From an uncultured Porphyromonadaceae bacterium (lineage in GTDB: Bacteria; Bacteroidota; Bacteroidia; Bacteroidales; Muribaculaceae): 64,000 nucleotides of DNA. The stretch spans positions 1 through 64,000 of the forward strand of contig CAMWLS010000004.1 in the NCBI GenBank assembly GCA_947175205.1. Reading direction: 5' to 3'. Positions 45,775 to 55,243 of this stretch are shown piece by piece (the first letter of the stretch is position 1; each line of letters starts with the position of its first letter). The position numbers and the translations under genes are program-made. The notes beneath the pieces are model-generated. The model did not search any database, was not told the origin of the DNA, and saw only the letters and a program-made list of their open reading frames with translations.

Positions 45775-47319
45775 TTAAGAGAGCTTGCGCAGGAGAGAAG
45801 TCAGACTTACGCGGTCATGGATGAGACGGTGGAGGTCAGCCACATTAACACGGGTCTGCTCCATGGAGTCGCGTTCACGCAGTGTGACTGTGTTATCTTC
45901 CAGAGTCTGATGGTCCACGGTGATACAGAAAGGTGTGCCAATGGCATCCTGGCGGCGGTAACGCTTGCCTATACTGTCCTTCTCGTCATAGTGAGTGGCA
46001 AAATCAAATTTAAGGTCATTCACAATCTCGCGAGCCTTGTCAGGCAGACCATCCTTCTTCACCAGAGGCATTACGGCGCACTTTACAGGTGCCAGGGCTG
46101 CCGGCAGATGAAGTACCACGCGGGTGTCGCCTCCTTCAAGTGCCTGCTCCTCATAGCTTGAACACAGGACGCTCAGGAACATGCGGTCCACACCTATGGA
46201 TGTCTCTATTACGTAAGGTACAAAATTCTCTTTCAGTTCCGGATCAAAGTATTTAATATTCTTGCCGGAGAACTTCTCATGCTGTGAGAGGTCAAAATTT
46301 GTACGTGAGTGAATACCTTCCACTTCCTTGAACCCGAAAGGCATCTTGAATTCAATGTCAGTGGCAGCGTTTGCGTAGTGCGCCAGTTTCTCGTGGTCAT
46401 GGTAACGGTACTTGTCGTCACCCAGTCCCAGAGCCTTGTGCCAGCGCAGACGCCACTCTTTCCAGTAACGGAACCATTCCATTTCCTGACCGGGACGAAC
46501 AAAGAACTGCATCTCCATCTGCTCAAATTCTCTCATACGGAAAATAAACTGACGGGCAACAATCTCGTTACGGAAAGCCTTGCCTATCTGAGCTATGCCG
46601 AAGGGCAGACGCATGCGTCCCGTCTTCTGAACATTGAGATAATTGACAAATATACCCTGAGCGGTTTCAGGACGCAGGTACACAGTCATTGCTCCGTCTG
46701 CGGTAGAACCCATCTCAGTCTTGAACATGAGGTTAAACTGCCGCACTTCTGTCCAGTTACGTGTACCTGACACGGGGCATACTATTTCTTCATCCAGGAT
46801 AATCTGGCGGAGTTCATCCAGATTATTTGCGTTCATGGCCTCTGAGAAACGGTTGTGCAAAGCCTCACGCTTGGCAACATTCTCAGCCACGCGCTGATTA
46901 GTCTGGCGGAACATGGCCTCATCAAAGGAGTCACCAAAACGCTTACGGGCCTTGACAACTTCTTTTTCTATCTTCTCATCGTACTTTGCTATCTGTTCTT
47001 CTATGAGCACATCGGCACGGTAACGCTTCTTGCTGTCACGGTTATCAATAAGGGGGTCATTAAAAGCGTCCACGTGACCGGAAGCTTTCCAGATGGTGGG
47101 GTGCATAAAAATGGCGGAGTCTATGCCCACTATATTCTCATGAAGAAGTGTCATGGCATCCCACCAGTAGCGTTTGATGTTATTTTTCAGCTCCACACCG
47201 TTCTGTCCGTAATCATATACGGCGGAAAGGCCGTCATAAATCTCACTTGAAGGGAATACAAAACCATATTCTTTTGCGTGAGATACTATTTTCTTGAATA
47301 CATCATCTTGTTGTGCCAT
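45775..47319 (-). CDS. glyS: Glycine--tRNA ligase
   Basis: A 514-residue class II synthetase of the eukaryote/archaeal-like alpha2 type, without a separate alpha/beta pair. Motif regions include FVFPSSEIYDGLSAVYDYGQNGV, the motif 2 segment GKAFRNEIVARQFIFRMREFEQMEMQFF and motif 3 EASIGVDR-like ETSIGVDRMF, then an anticodon-binding domain (VMPLVKKDGLPDKA onwards). It heads a seven-gene leftward unit that ends in the flippase. Confidence 0.97.
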   Translation of the reverse strand: MAQQDDVFKKIVSHAKEYGFVFPSSEIYDGLSAVYDYGQNGVELKNNIKRYWWDAMTLLHENIVGIDSAIFMHPTIWKASGHVDAFNDPLIDNRDSKKRYRADVLIEEQIAKYDEKIEKEVVKARKRFGDSFDEAMFRQTNQRVAENVAKREALHNRFSEAMNANNLDELRQIILDEEIVCPVSGTRNWTEVRQFNLMFKTEMGSTADGAMTVYLRPETAQGIFVNYLNVQKTGRMRLPFGIAQIGKAFRNEIVARQFIFRMREFEQMEMQFFVRPGQEMEWFRYWKEWRLRWHKALGLGDDKYRYHDHEKLAHYANAATDIEFKMPFGFKEVEGIHSRTNFDLSQHEKFSGKNIKYFDPELKENFVPYVIETSIGVDRMFLSVLCSSYEEQALEGGDTRVVLHLPAALAPVKCAVMPLVKKDGLPDKAREIVNDLKFDFATHYDEKDSIGKRYRRQDAIGTPFCITVDHQTLEDNTVTLRERDSMEQTRVNVADLHRLIHDRVSLTSLLRKLS

Positions 47320-47383
47320 GACGTTGATTGGTATATTTTTAAAGAGTGATTAATGCGGTTTCTTGTAAATGGTATAATTTCTG

Positions 47384-47391
47384 CAAAGTTA
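47384..47391 (-). promoter_or_regulatory. -7 box of the glyS unit
   Basis: The minus strand reads TAACTTTG, about 65 bases before the glyS ATG. No -33 TTTG at the usual distance. Confidence 0.6.
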
Positions 47392-47520
47392 AGCATAATT
47401 TTTCTATTATATCTTCTTTACTGACTTTATTTGCGAGTCAGGCAAACAGATGCGTAGATCATTACCAAACATTAGCTCCCGTCCGGTTGTTTCACTTATA
47501 TAGTCCTTATTAATATTTAA

Positions 47521-48024
47521 ATGAAAAAGATAGTATTATTTCTTGCTATAGCCGTTTCTTTGGCCTTTAACACATCGGCTATGAGTTTGAAAGACGCGTT
47601 TAATGCCCTTTCAAATGTCCCCAACATTTCTGTCAGGTCTGACTATAACTTCCCCATTCTTGGACTTACTGAAAATGGAGAGTGTGCCGCGGCATTGAAT
47701 TTGAATGAGGCACAAATCCGGGAATCAGGAAATGCGGTATATACCATACTTAATCAGGTTCCACTGGCATGGATGATAAATGGTGGAAATAACAATCTTG
47801 CAGCTGCATTTATTTACGCCTCACCTGAAAGCACCAATGGTATTTATGAAGTGCTTATGGTGGTGATGGGTGGCAAATTAGGCGAGATAGCTATTGTCTA
47901 CGGAGGAATAGATAAAATGGCAAAGGATGCACTTCAGAATGCACCGTTAAAAATGGAAGCGGATAAGATTAGCATCCACGCAAGTCTGCCTAATGGCGAC
48001 ACCTATGACATTCAGACAGATTAG
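47521..48024 (+). CDS. Secreted hypothetical protein
   Basis: A 167-residue protein with a clear signal peptide (MKKIVLFLAIAVSLAFNTSA) and no lipobox. The mature part is small and mixed, with DAFNALSNVPNISVRSDYNF near the start and a hydrophobic GIYEVLMVVMGGKLGEIAIVYGG centre. The periplasm is the likely location. No family is recognised. It stands alone between glyS (divergent) and serC. Confidence 0.65.
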   Translation: MKKIVLFLAIAVSLAFNTSAMSLKDAFNALSNVPNISVRSDYNFPILGLTENGECAAALNLNEAQIRESGNAVYTILNQVPLAWMINGGNNNLAAAFIYASPESTNGIYEVLMVVMGGKLGEIAIVYGGIDKMAKDALQNAPLKMEADKISIHASLPNGDTYDIQTD

Positions 48025-48093
48025 CGAAAATATATAGACATAGTGCAAAAAAGCGCGAGCCTAAATAGGCACACTTATCTAATTACATTTCTT

Positions 48094-48125
48094 ATATCGC
48101 GGTATATTAATTTATACCGCGATAT
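48094..48125. terminator. AT-rich hairpin after secreted protein
   Basis: A 13-bp perfect inverted repeat (ATATCGCGGTATA/TATACCGCGATAT) with a 6-base loop. No T-run follows, so a terminator or an operator for serC are both possible. Confidence 0.45.
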
Positions 48126-48182
48126 ATTATATGACCGCTTCCGGACTCTGATTCTTCATAGTTGAAACTTTCGGCCTGAAAA

Positions 48183-48214
48183 TTTGGACTTGCGCTTTCT
48201 AATAATTAAATTTG
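48183..48214 (+). promoter_or_regulatory. serCA promoter
   Basis: TTTG (48183-48186), a 20-base spacer and TAAATTTG (48207-48214), 41 bases before the serC ATG. Confidence 0.75.
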
Positions 48215-48255
48215 CGCATACTAATCCTAATATCTCTTAAATCCAACATTGAGTT

Positions 48256-49326
48256 ATGAAGAAACATAATTTTTATGCCGGTCCTTCTATTCTTAGTGAA
48301 TATACCATCCGGAACACAGTAGACGGAATTCTTGACTTTGCCGGTACGGGTCTGTCAGTACTTGAAATCTCACATCGCAGCAAGGAGTTTCAAGCAGTTA
48401 TTGACGGCGCATCTGAGTTAGTGAAAGAACTCCTTGACGTGCCTGAAGGCTTCTCTGTTCTGTGGCTGGGTGGAGGTGCTTCCATGCAGTTCTGCATGCT
48501 TCCCTTTAACCTGCTGAAGACTAAGGCGTCATATATTGATACCGGTACATGGGCTCATAATGCAATAAAGGAAGCCCGCTTCTTTGGTGATGTTGATGTG
48601 GTGGCCTCTTCAGAGGATGCAAATTATACATATATTCCCAAGAACTTTGTTGTCCCCGCTGACAGTGATTATTTCCACTATACATCTAACAACACCATTT
48701 ACGGAACAGAAATTAGACGCGATCCTGACGTGCCCGTTAAGATGGTGGCTGACATGAGTTCTGATATTTTCTCACGCCATATAGATTTTTCAAAGTATGA
48801 TGCCGTTTATGCCGGCGCTCAGAAGAATCTGGCACCTGCAGGTGTCACCATAGTTATAGTTCGTGACAGCGCTTTGGGGAATGTGGACCGTCCCATCCCC
48901 ACTATGCTGGATTACCGCACTCATATCAAGAAAGGCTCAATGTTCAATACTCCTCCCGTGCTTCCCATTTTTGCCGCATATCAGACACTGAAGTATTACA
49001 AGGAACTGGGCGGTATTGACACTCTTGAACGCATGGACCTTGAAAAAGCGGCCCTCCTTTATGACGCCATTGACAGCAGCCGTATCTTCCGCGGCACAGT
49101 GACTGACCCTGAAGACCGCTCCATCATGAACGTATGCTTTGTGATGAAGGATGAATATAAGGAGCTTGAGAAAGAATTTGTTGACTTTGCAGCAGAACGC
49201 GGCATAGTAGGCATCAAGGGTCACCGTTCAGTGGGTGGTTTCCGTGCTTCACTTTACAATGCTCTTCCCATTGAGAGCGTGCGCGTACTGGTTGACGCCA
49301 TGGATGAGTTCCAGGCTAAACATTAA
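48256..49326 (+). CDS. serC: Phosphoserine aminotransferase
   Basis: SerC transaminates 3-phosphohydroxypyruvate to phosphoserine, and in some bacteria also serves pyridoxal phosphate synthesis. The 356-residue fold-type I aminotransferase has [11 protein letters not shown] at the start, [19 protein letters not shown], and the PLP-binding Lys in [14 protein letters not shown]. The C-terminus has [17 protein letters not shown]. serA follows after 12 bases. Confidence 0.96.
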   Translation: MKKHNFYAGPSILSEYTIRNTVDGILDFAGTGLSVLEISHRSKEFQAVIDGASELVKELLDVPEGFSVLWLGGGASMQFCMLPFNLLKTKASYIDTGTWAHNAIKEARFFGDVDVVASSEDANYTYIPKNFVVPADSDYFHYTSNNTIYGTEIRRDPDVPVKMVADMSSDIFSRHIDFSKYDAVYAGAQKNLAPAGVTIVIVRDSALGNVDRPIPTMLDYRTHIKKGSMFNTPPVLPIFAAYQTLKYYKELGGIDTLERMDLEKAALLYDAIDSSRIFRGTVTDPEDRSIMNVCFVMKDEYKELEKEFVDFAAERGIVGIKGHRSVGGFRASLYNALPIESVRVLVDAMDEFQAKH

Positions 49327-49338
49327 TAGGGAACGGAT

Positions 49339-50256
49339 ATGAAAGTCTTAGTTGCCACAGAAAAGCCTTTTGCACCCGTGGCGGTGGAAGGCATACGCGC
49401 TGAAGTTGAAAAAGCAGGCGCTGAGCTGGTACTGCTGGAAAAATACACTGACCGCAGCCAGCTGCTGGAAGCTGTTGCTGACGCTGACGCTCTGATTGTC
49501 CGCAGTGACAAGGTTACTGCTGATGTTTTTGATGCAGCCCGGAATCTGAAAATAGTTGTCAGAGCCGGTGCAGGTTATGATAACATTGACCTTCAGGCTG
49601 CCACAGCTCACGGAGTCGTGGTGGAGAATACACCCGGTCAGAACTCAAATGCCGTTGCAGAACTGGCTTTGGGAATGATGGTGATGGCTGCAAGAAACAT
49701 GTATGATGGGACTTCCGGCACAGAGCTGAAAGGAAAGCGCCTGGGTATTCAGGCTTTCGGACAGGTGGGACGGAACGTGGCCCGTATAGCTTCCGGTTTT
49801 GGCATGGAAGTCAGTGCCGTGGACCCCTTCTGCCCGGCAGATGTAATGGTAGCTGCAGGCGTCCGTCCCGTAAAGGATGTGCCTGAACTCTATATAAATT
49901 CAGAGGTTGTTTCCATCAATATCCCGGCCACCCCTGAGACTGTACGCAGCATTGGTTATGACCTGATAACCTCCATGCCCAAAAAGGCTATTCTGGTTAA
50001 CACAGCGAGAAAAGAGGTGATAGATGAAGAAGGCCTGATGCGTGCCCTCGCTGACCGCTCGGACATCAAATATATGTCAGACATCCGCCCTGACTGTGCT
50101 GAAGAACTGCTGGAAAAATTCCCCGGCCGTGTGTTCTTTACCCCCAAAAAGATGGGGGCACAGACTGCAGAGGCTAATATCAACGCCGGTATTGCCGCTG
50201 CACGTCAGTGCATAGCCTTCCTCCGTGACGGCATTGACCGCTTCCGTGTGAACTGA
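49339..50256 (+). CDS. serA: D-3-phosphoglycerate dehydrogenase, short type
   Basis: SerA makes the substrate of SerC. At 305 residues it lacks the ACT and intervening domains of long SerA, so serine feedback by ACT is not expected. The NAD-binding motif is GIQAFGQVGRNVARIA and the catalytic Arg is in NTARKEVIDEEG. The usual catalytic His (TPHxGGST) is replaced by Lys in FFTPKKMGAQTAEAN. This substitution is known in the short D-PGDH type of Bacteroidota and Entamoeba and does not by itself imply loss of activity. Confidence 0.92.
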   Translation: MKVLVATEKPFAPVAVEGIRAEVEKAGAELVLLEKYTDRSQLLEAVADADALIVRSDKVTADVFDAARNLKIVVRAGAGYDNIDLQAATAHGVVVENTPGQNSNAVAELALGMMVMAARNMYDGTSGTELKGKRLGIQAFGQVGRNVARIASGFGMEVSAVDPFCPADVMVAAGVRPVKDVPELYINSEVVSINIPATPETVRSIGYDLITSMPKKAILVNTARKEVIDEEGLMRALADRSDIKYMSDIRPDCAEELLEKFPGRVFFTPKKMGAQTAEANINAGIAAARQCIAFLRDGIDRFRVN

Positions 50257-50332
50257 AATTAAGAGCCTTTTCTCTCATCTTTATGAATCTGCCTTTTTAA
50301 TGGCAGGTCCTAAGAGGATAGAGGCGTAAACC

Positions 50333-50383
50333 CTATAAAAGAGGGGAGCCCGATGAACTGCAACGGGCTCCCCTCTTTTATAG
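50333..50383. terminator. Bidirectional terminator, serA and kinase
   Basis: A 20-bp perfect stem (AAAAGAGGGGAGCCCG core) with an 11-base loop; the arms provide T-rich tails in both directions. It lies between the convergent serA and kinase genes. Confidence 0.9.
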
Positions 50384-50420
50384 TCTTTTCTCACAAATGA
50401 TTATTCACGGCGCCGTGTTT

Positions 50421-51602
50421 TTATTTGGAAGTCAGGGAGGTAAATTCTTCCGCGTAGTAGTTGCGGTCAGCTCTTGAACCGTCCGGAATCAGCCATATAC
50501 ATGCCGCAACGGCGGCTGCAATCAAAATTACAGCAGCTGAGATGGCTATGCGCCATTTGGTTTGCAGTCCGTCCGTTTCTTTTTCTTCCCGTACTTTCAG
50601 CTTTTCTACCACCGGAGGTGCGGGCTTGACTGAAGTTGTATCTTTAATATGAGACAGCCCCTTCTTGAAAGCCGCCATATCCTTGGTACGGTCCTTGGGG
50701 TGGGGAGCCAGGGCTGCCGTCAGGGTACTGATGGTTTTACGAGAAACCTTATACGCCTTTAATTCGTAGGCTATTTTATCCACATTAAGTTCACTGGCTT
50801 TGGGCGGTTTGCGGGTTGTGAGAAGGTAATAGGCCGTGGCGGCTGTAGCATAGACATCAGTCTGCGGAGAGAATTCTGTCAGTCCCAGATATTGCTCCAT
50901 GGGTGAGAACCCTTCAGATACGCCCTGCATATTAAATGTACTTGTCTGCTGGCCTTGTTCATTATAATGCTTGGAAAGCCCGAAGTCTATTAAGACAGGC
51001 CGTTCAGTACCGTCCACATTCTGCTGCAGCATTATATTTTCCGGTTTGACATCAAGGTGAGTAACATGATTGGCGTGAAGAAACTCCAGCGCATCAGCCA
51101 CAGGGATGAGTGACTGTGCCATTTCAGCTTCAGTCATGGGGCGTCCCAGCTCTTTGAGCTTTGTTGCCAGAGAGCCACCGGAAAGGAAATCCATAGAGTA
51201 ATAGGCCGTTCCGTTGGCCTCAAACACCTCATTCACCTTTATCACATTCTTGGGCTGTAGCCCCAGCCGTTTAAGCCTGTTTGCTTCTGTGATGAAATCT
51301 TTAAGTGATGCCTTATACCGCTGTGAGGCAGGCCCGGAATACTGCACCATAAAGGTAGTTACATCACGGATACAGTCGCTCTTGAGAAAATGCTCCTTAA
51401 GGGCCATGACAGTTGTGGGTCCACCGCTGTCAGGAACAAATGAAACTTTATATGTGATACCGAAACCTCCGGCACCTAACTTGGATATTACCGTATATGT
51501 ACCGGTGGCGGATTTAAGCTGTGTCCCGCTTTCAAGTGCGTAGTCTGACACCATCTGGGTTTCAGTGCCGCGAGGGTCTGTTATGTTTATTTCGGTCTCC
51601 AT
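50421..51602 (-). CDS. Hanks-type Ser/Thr kinase with C-terminal membrane anchor
   Basis: A 393-residue protein. The kinase domain (about 35-310) has the Gly loop LGAGGFGITY, the VAIK-type Lys in MALKEHF (about 69), the catalytic loop HLDVKPENIM and DFGLSKH. The Arg of HRD is Leu, making it a non-RD kinase; Asp, Lys and Asn are intact, so it should be active. A Pro/Glu/Lys linker leads to one membrane helix (about 350-370, AAVILIAAAVAACIWLIP) and a short outer tail. It follows the FHA gene by 19 bases. Confidence 0.92.
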   Translation of the reverse strand: METEINITDPRGTETQMVSDYALESGTQLKSATGTYTVISKLGAGGFGITYKVSFVPDSGGPTTVMALKEHFLKSDCIRDVTTFMVQYSGPASQRYKASLKDFITEANRLKRLGLQPKNVIKVNEVFEANGTAYYSMDFLSGGSLATKLKELGRPMTEAEMAQSLIPVADALEFLHANHVTHLDVKPENIMLQQNVDGTERPVLIDFGLSKHYNEQGQQTSTFNMQGVSEGFSPMEQYLGLTEFSPQTDVYATAATAYYLLTTRKPPKASELNVDKIAYELKAYKVSRKTISTLTAALAPHPKDRTKDMAAFKKGLSHIKDTTSVKPAPPVVEKLKVREEKETDGLQTKWRIAISAAVILIAAAVAACIWLIPDGSRADRNYYAEEFTSLTSK

Positions 51603-51621
51603 TTCTCTGGTAAATTAGATA

Positions 51622-52137
51622 TCAACGTATACGCAGGGTCAGTCTAGTCTGTCCCAGATACAGGCTTTCTCCGTCACGTAATATTCCACAGGCTCCCGGG
51701 TCCTGAAAAATATCGTTACCTATTATTATGGGGTTCTTGGTCTTCAGTACCGTTATCTTCACATGCGGGTCTACATGGGGATGCCATTCCACCTGCGCAC
51801 ATCTTCTGCTGATGCGTGAATCACCTGTGATGTTGATATCGCTGGCCAGACGTGCGTCACATCTTCCAATTACACTGACACCCTCAGGAATCTCATACTC
51901 TGACCCGTCAGAAGCGCTGAACCAGGCTGACTGGGTTATTACCGGCTCAGCCGGCAAGTCCGGCTCTTGGCCCTCCACAAAAGCAGTCTGTGGCGTGGAG
52001 TTTATGTCAAAGACCACTGACATCTCATGACCGCAGCGCAGACACGTAACTACACCTGACTCTGTTGCCTCAGGCTTAACCAGAGTCAGTTTTTCATTAC
52101 ATGAAGGGCATACTATATTTACGGTAACCGTTTCCAT
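51622..52137 (-). CDS. Zinc-ribbon FHA-domain protein
   Basis: The ORF track starts at 52353; that extension crosses the promoter. The ATG at 52137 gives a 171-residue protein with an N-terminal zinc ribbon (CPSC and CLRC, about 10-38), an acidic linker and a C-terminal FHA domain (about 75-170). The FHA core GVSVIGRCDAR, DSRISRRCAQVEWHP and GILRDGESLYLGQTRL carries the Arg and Ser-Arg phosphothreonine-binding positions. It likely recognises targets of the adjacent kinase; that pairing is inference from neighbourhood. Confidence 0.87.
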   Translation of the reverse strand: METVTVNIVCPSCNEKLTLVKPEATESGVVTCLRCGHEMSVVFDINSTPQTAFVEGQEPDLPAEPVITQSAWFSASDGSEYEIPEGVSVIGRCDARLASDINITGDSRISRRCAQVEWHPHVDPHVKITVLKTKNPIIIGNDIFQDPGACGILRDGESLYLGQTRLTLRIR

Positions 52138-52144
52138 TTCTTTG

Positions 52145-52152
52145 CAAATATA
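52145..52152 (-). promoter_or_regulatory. -7 box of FHA-kinase operon
   Basis: TATATTTG on the minus strand ends 7 bases before the ATG at 52137, so the leader is at most a few bases. Confidence 0.6.
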
Positions 52153-52180
52153 ATAAAATTTAAAATATGCTACTTTATTT

Positions 52181-52212
52181 TTTGGTGGCAGAATAAATAA
52201 AATGTACTTTTG
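52181..52212 (+). promoter_or_regulatory. Promoter of the ATP-grasp signalling gene
   Basis: TTTG (52181-52184), a 20-base spacer and TACTTTTG (52205-52212). The box lies on top of the ORF track's first ATG (52202), so translation starts downstream at 52241. Confidence 0.75.
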
Positions 52213-52240
52213 TGATAAAAACTTTCCCAACAGCAGCGCT

Positions 52241-55216
52241 ATGAATGAACAGGCTTTAAGCCAGTTATATCTTAAAGATACCGCCTTCCGCGACCTCATG
52301 CAGAGGCGCATTTTCAATGTCTTGCTCATTGCCTCGCCATATGATGCGTTCATGATGGAAGAGGACGGCCGCGTGGAGGAGCAGCTTTACTTTGAGTATG
52401 TTTCTCTGAATCTTAGCTCACCACCACGTGTCCAGCGCGTGTCCCACGTCCGCGAGGCCCTGGATGAATTGCGGCGCAAGCATTTTGACCTCATCATAGC
52501 CATGCCCGGAGTGGACCTCTCAGAGACCTTTGACGGCGCCGCTGAAATAAAAAAAGAATTCCCTGCCATTCCCATAGTGGTCCTGACGCCGTTCTCCAAG
52601 GAAGTCTCACGGCGTCTGATGCACGAGGACCTCAGCAATATAGATTATGTTTTCTCCTGGCTGGGGAACATGGACCTTCTGCTGGCCATCATCAAGCTTC
52701 TGGAGGATAAACTTAATATTGATGACATTGACCGCGTCGGGGTGCAGATGATACTTGTAGTGGAAGACTCTGTACGCTTTTATTCCTCAGTCCTACCGCA
52801 TATTTATAAATTCCTGCTCTCTCAGAGCGTTATTTTCTCCACTGAGGCACTGAATGAGCATGAGCAACGCCTGCGCATGCGCGGACGCCCCAAAGTAATG
52901 CTGGCGCGTGATTATGAAGAAGCCGTAGCACTCTATAATAAATACGGTGACCATTTCCTGGGTATAATTACTGACGTCTCATTCAAGCGTAACGGAGTAA
53001 AAGACCCGCAGGCCGGAATCAGATTTGCTGAGTATGTCCGTAGGCATGACCCGCATCTGCCCATCATTGTAGAATCTTCTGAAATAGAAAATGCCGGGCG
53101 GGTGGGGCACTTCGGCGGTGTCTTCATTGATAAGAACTCAAAAAAACTCCCGGTGGACCTGGGTGAGGCCATAAGCTATAATTTCGGTTTCGGTGATTTT
53201 GTTTTCCGTGATCCTAAGACAGGAGAAGAGATAATGCGTATAGCTGACCTCAAGGGCATGCAGAAACGCATCTTTGACGTCCCTGCTGACTCGCTATATT
53301 ACCACGCCAGGCGTAATGACATAAGCCGCTGGCTGTACTCACGCGCCCTCTTCCCCATTGCTGAGGTGATAAAGAAACATCACTTTAATGACCTTTCAGA
53401 AGCTGATGCGGTGAAACAGCTATTCTTTGAGCTGATAGTCAAATATCGCCGCATGAAAAACCGTGGCGTTGTGGCTGTCTTCAAGAAGGACCGCTTTGAC
53501 CATTATTCTAATTTTGCACGCATAGGACAGGGGTCACTTGGAGGCAAAGGCAGAGGCCTGGCATTTGTTGACTCCATAATAAAGAAAAATCCCGTTTGTG
53601 ATAACTTTGATGGAATGACCATTTCCATCCCCAGGACCGTGGTACTGTGTACGGACATCTTTGACGCCTTTATGGATCATAACCGTCTGTACCCGCTGGC
53701 ACTGAGCAATATACCTGACCACGAGATTCTCACCCATTTTCTGAACGCGCGCCTACCTGAGCATCTGGCTGAAGACTTCTTCGCACTCTTTGAAGTGGTT
53801 GACCGCCCCTTTGCGGTCCGCAGCTCCAGCTTGCTTGAAGACTCCCATTATCAGCCCTTTGCCGGCATTTACAGCACATACATGGTGCCATACTGTTCTG
53901 ACCCTTATGAGCGCCTGCGCATGCTCTCTGATGCCATCAAGGGTGTTTACGCCTCGGTCTTCTTTAAAGCCTCCAAGGCTTACATGACAGCCACGAGTAA
54001 TGTCATTGACCAGGAAAAAATGGCAGTCATAATTCAAGAAGTGGTTGGCGAGAATCATGACAGCTGGTATTTCCCCTCCTTCTCCGGCGTAGGCCGCTCT
54101 CTTAACTATTACCCTCTGGGCGATGAAAAGGCTGAAGATGGTGTTGCGGAGATTGCCATAGGTCTGGGTAAGTATATTGTAGACGGGGGGCTGAGCCTGC
54201 GTTTCAGCCCCTCTTACCCGGAACGCGCCCTGCAGGTCTCCACACTTGACCAGGCGCTGAAAAACACGCAGACTCACCTCTTTGCGCTCCCCGCAACGGA
54301 TGACGCTATCACCCAAGAGCTGACCCAGGATGACAGCTACAACCTCTCACGCCTTCCCGTACAGCAATTTGCAAACACCGGAGCCCTCAGATATATGGTA
54401 TCCACCTATGATGCCGCTGATGGCTACCTTAAAGATTACGAGGAAGGCCGCGGCCGCAGAGTGGTTACTTTTGCCAATATCCTCAGAGACCGTGCCGTTC
54501 CTCTTGCCAAGGCCGTTGGCTTCATGCTTGACAAGGGTCAGTCAGAGATGCAGCGCCCGGTGGAGATAGAATTTGCCGGTAACATTGAAAGTAATTTGTC
54601 AGGACCCGTGAAGGGACATATATATTGGCTCCAGATTCGCCCCATCATTGATAAGAAAGAGCTTGTGGATGACGCTTCACTTGACGTGCCCGAAGATACT
54701 CTTATCCTGCGTAGCAACACAGCCTTGGGCAATGGTAACATTGATTCCCTTGACACTGTGGTTTATGTCCGTCCTGAGAATTTTGACAGCACATATAACA
54801 GTGAGTTAGTGACTGAACTTGAGAAGCTTAACCGTGAATTTGCCGCGCAGGGCAGGAATTACATCCTGGTGGGTCCGGGCCGCTGGGGCTCAAGTGACCC
54901 CGCGCTGGGTATTCCCGTACATTGGTCTGATATCTCTCAGGCGCGCCTTATAGCTGAGAGCTCTCTGGACAATTACCGCATTGAGCCCAGCCAGGGAACT
55001 CACTTCTTCCATAATCTTACATCTTTCGGGGTAGGATACTTTACCATCACCCCCGGAGTGGACGGAGGATTTTATGATGTGGATTATCTTAACAGCCAGC
55101 CTGCCGAGTATGAAAGTGAACGTCTCAGGGTGGTCCGTTTCCAGGCCCCTCTGAGTGTGGCCATTAACGGCCGCAAAGGCTCAGGTATAGTGCAGAAACC
55201 AATTCTCCCTCAATAA
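52241..55216 (+). CDS. REC-REC-PEP/pyruvate-binding (PPDK_N) fusion protein
   Basis: A 991-residue cytoplasmic protein from the ATG at 52241 (MNEQALSQLY). Residues about 20-155 form a receiver-like domain lacking the phosphoacceptor Asp. About 168-315 are a canonical receiver (VVEDS, acceptor Asp in IITDVS near 243, Lys in IDKNS). Then comes the ATP-grasp head of PEP synthase/PPDK: LGGKGRGLAF (about 433), VRSSSLLEDS (about 525), QPFAGIYSTYM and IYWLQIRPI (about 796). The phospho-His and PEP-barrel domains are missing; a conserved-looking 190-residue tail follows. It is probably a signalling or phosphotransfer protein, not a PEP synthase. Confidence 0.8.
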   Translation: MNEQALSQLYLKDTAFRDLMQRRIFNVLLIASPYDAFMMEEDGRVEEQLYFEYVSLNLSSPPRVQRVSHVREALDELRRKHFDLIIAMPGVDLSETFDGAAEIKKEFPAIPIVVLTPFSKEVSRRLMHEDLSNIDYVFSWLGNMDLLLAIIKLLEDKLNIDDIDRVGVQMILVVEDSVRFYSSVLPHIYKFLLSQSVIFSTEALNEHEQRLRMRGRPKVMLARDYEEAVALYNKYGDHFLGIITDVSFKRNGVKDPQAGIRFAEYVRRHDPHLPIIVESSEIENAGRVGHFGGVFIDKNSKKLPVDLGEAISYNFGFGDFVFRDPKTGEEIMRIADLKGMQKRIFDVPADSLYYHARRNDISRWLYSRALFPIAEVIKKHHFNDLSEADAVKQLFFELIVKYRRMKNRGVVAVFKKDRFDHYSNFARIGQGSLGGKGRGLAFVDSIIKKNPVCDNFDGMTISIPRTVVLCTDIFDAFMDHNRLYPLALSNIPDHEILTHFLNARLPEHLAEDFFALFEVVDRPFAVRSSSLLEDSHYQPFAGIYSTYMVPYCSDPYERLRMLSDAIKGVYASVFFKASKAYMTATSNVIDQEKMAVIIQEVVGENHDSWYFPSFSGVGRSLNYYPLGDEKAEDGVAEIAIGLGKYIVDGGLSLRFSPSYPERALQVSTLDQALKNTQTHLFALPATDDAITQELTQDDSYNLSRLPVQQFANTGALRYMVSTYDAADGYLKDYEEGRGRRVVTFANILRDRAVPLAKAVGFMLDKGQSEMQRPVEIEFAGNIESNLSGPVKGHIYWLQIRPIIDKKELVDDASLDVPEDTLILRSNTALGNGNIDSLDTVVYVRPENFDSTYNSELVTELEKLNREFAAQGRNYILVGPGRWGSSDPALGIPVHWSDISQARLIAESSLDNYRIEPSQGTHFFHNLTSFGVGYFTITPGVDGGFYDVDYLNSQPAEYESERLRVVRFQAPLSVAINGRKGSGIVQKPILPQ

Positions 55217-55243
55217 TATTGACAACTATTATCTTCTCTCTCT

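Noticed and set aside
49339-50256. Loss of catalytic His in serA as evidence of a pseudogene
   Set aside because: The His-to-Lys change is a known feature of the short D-PGDH type, and the rest of the enzyme is intact.
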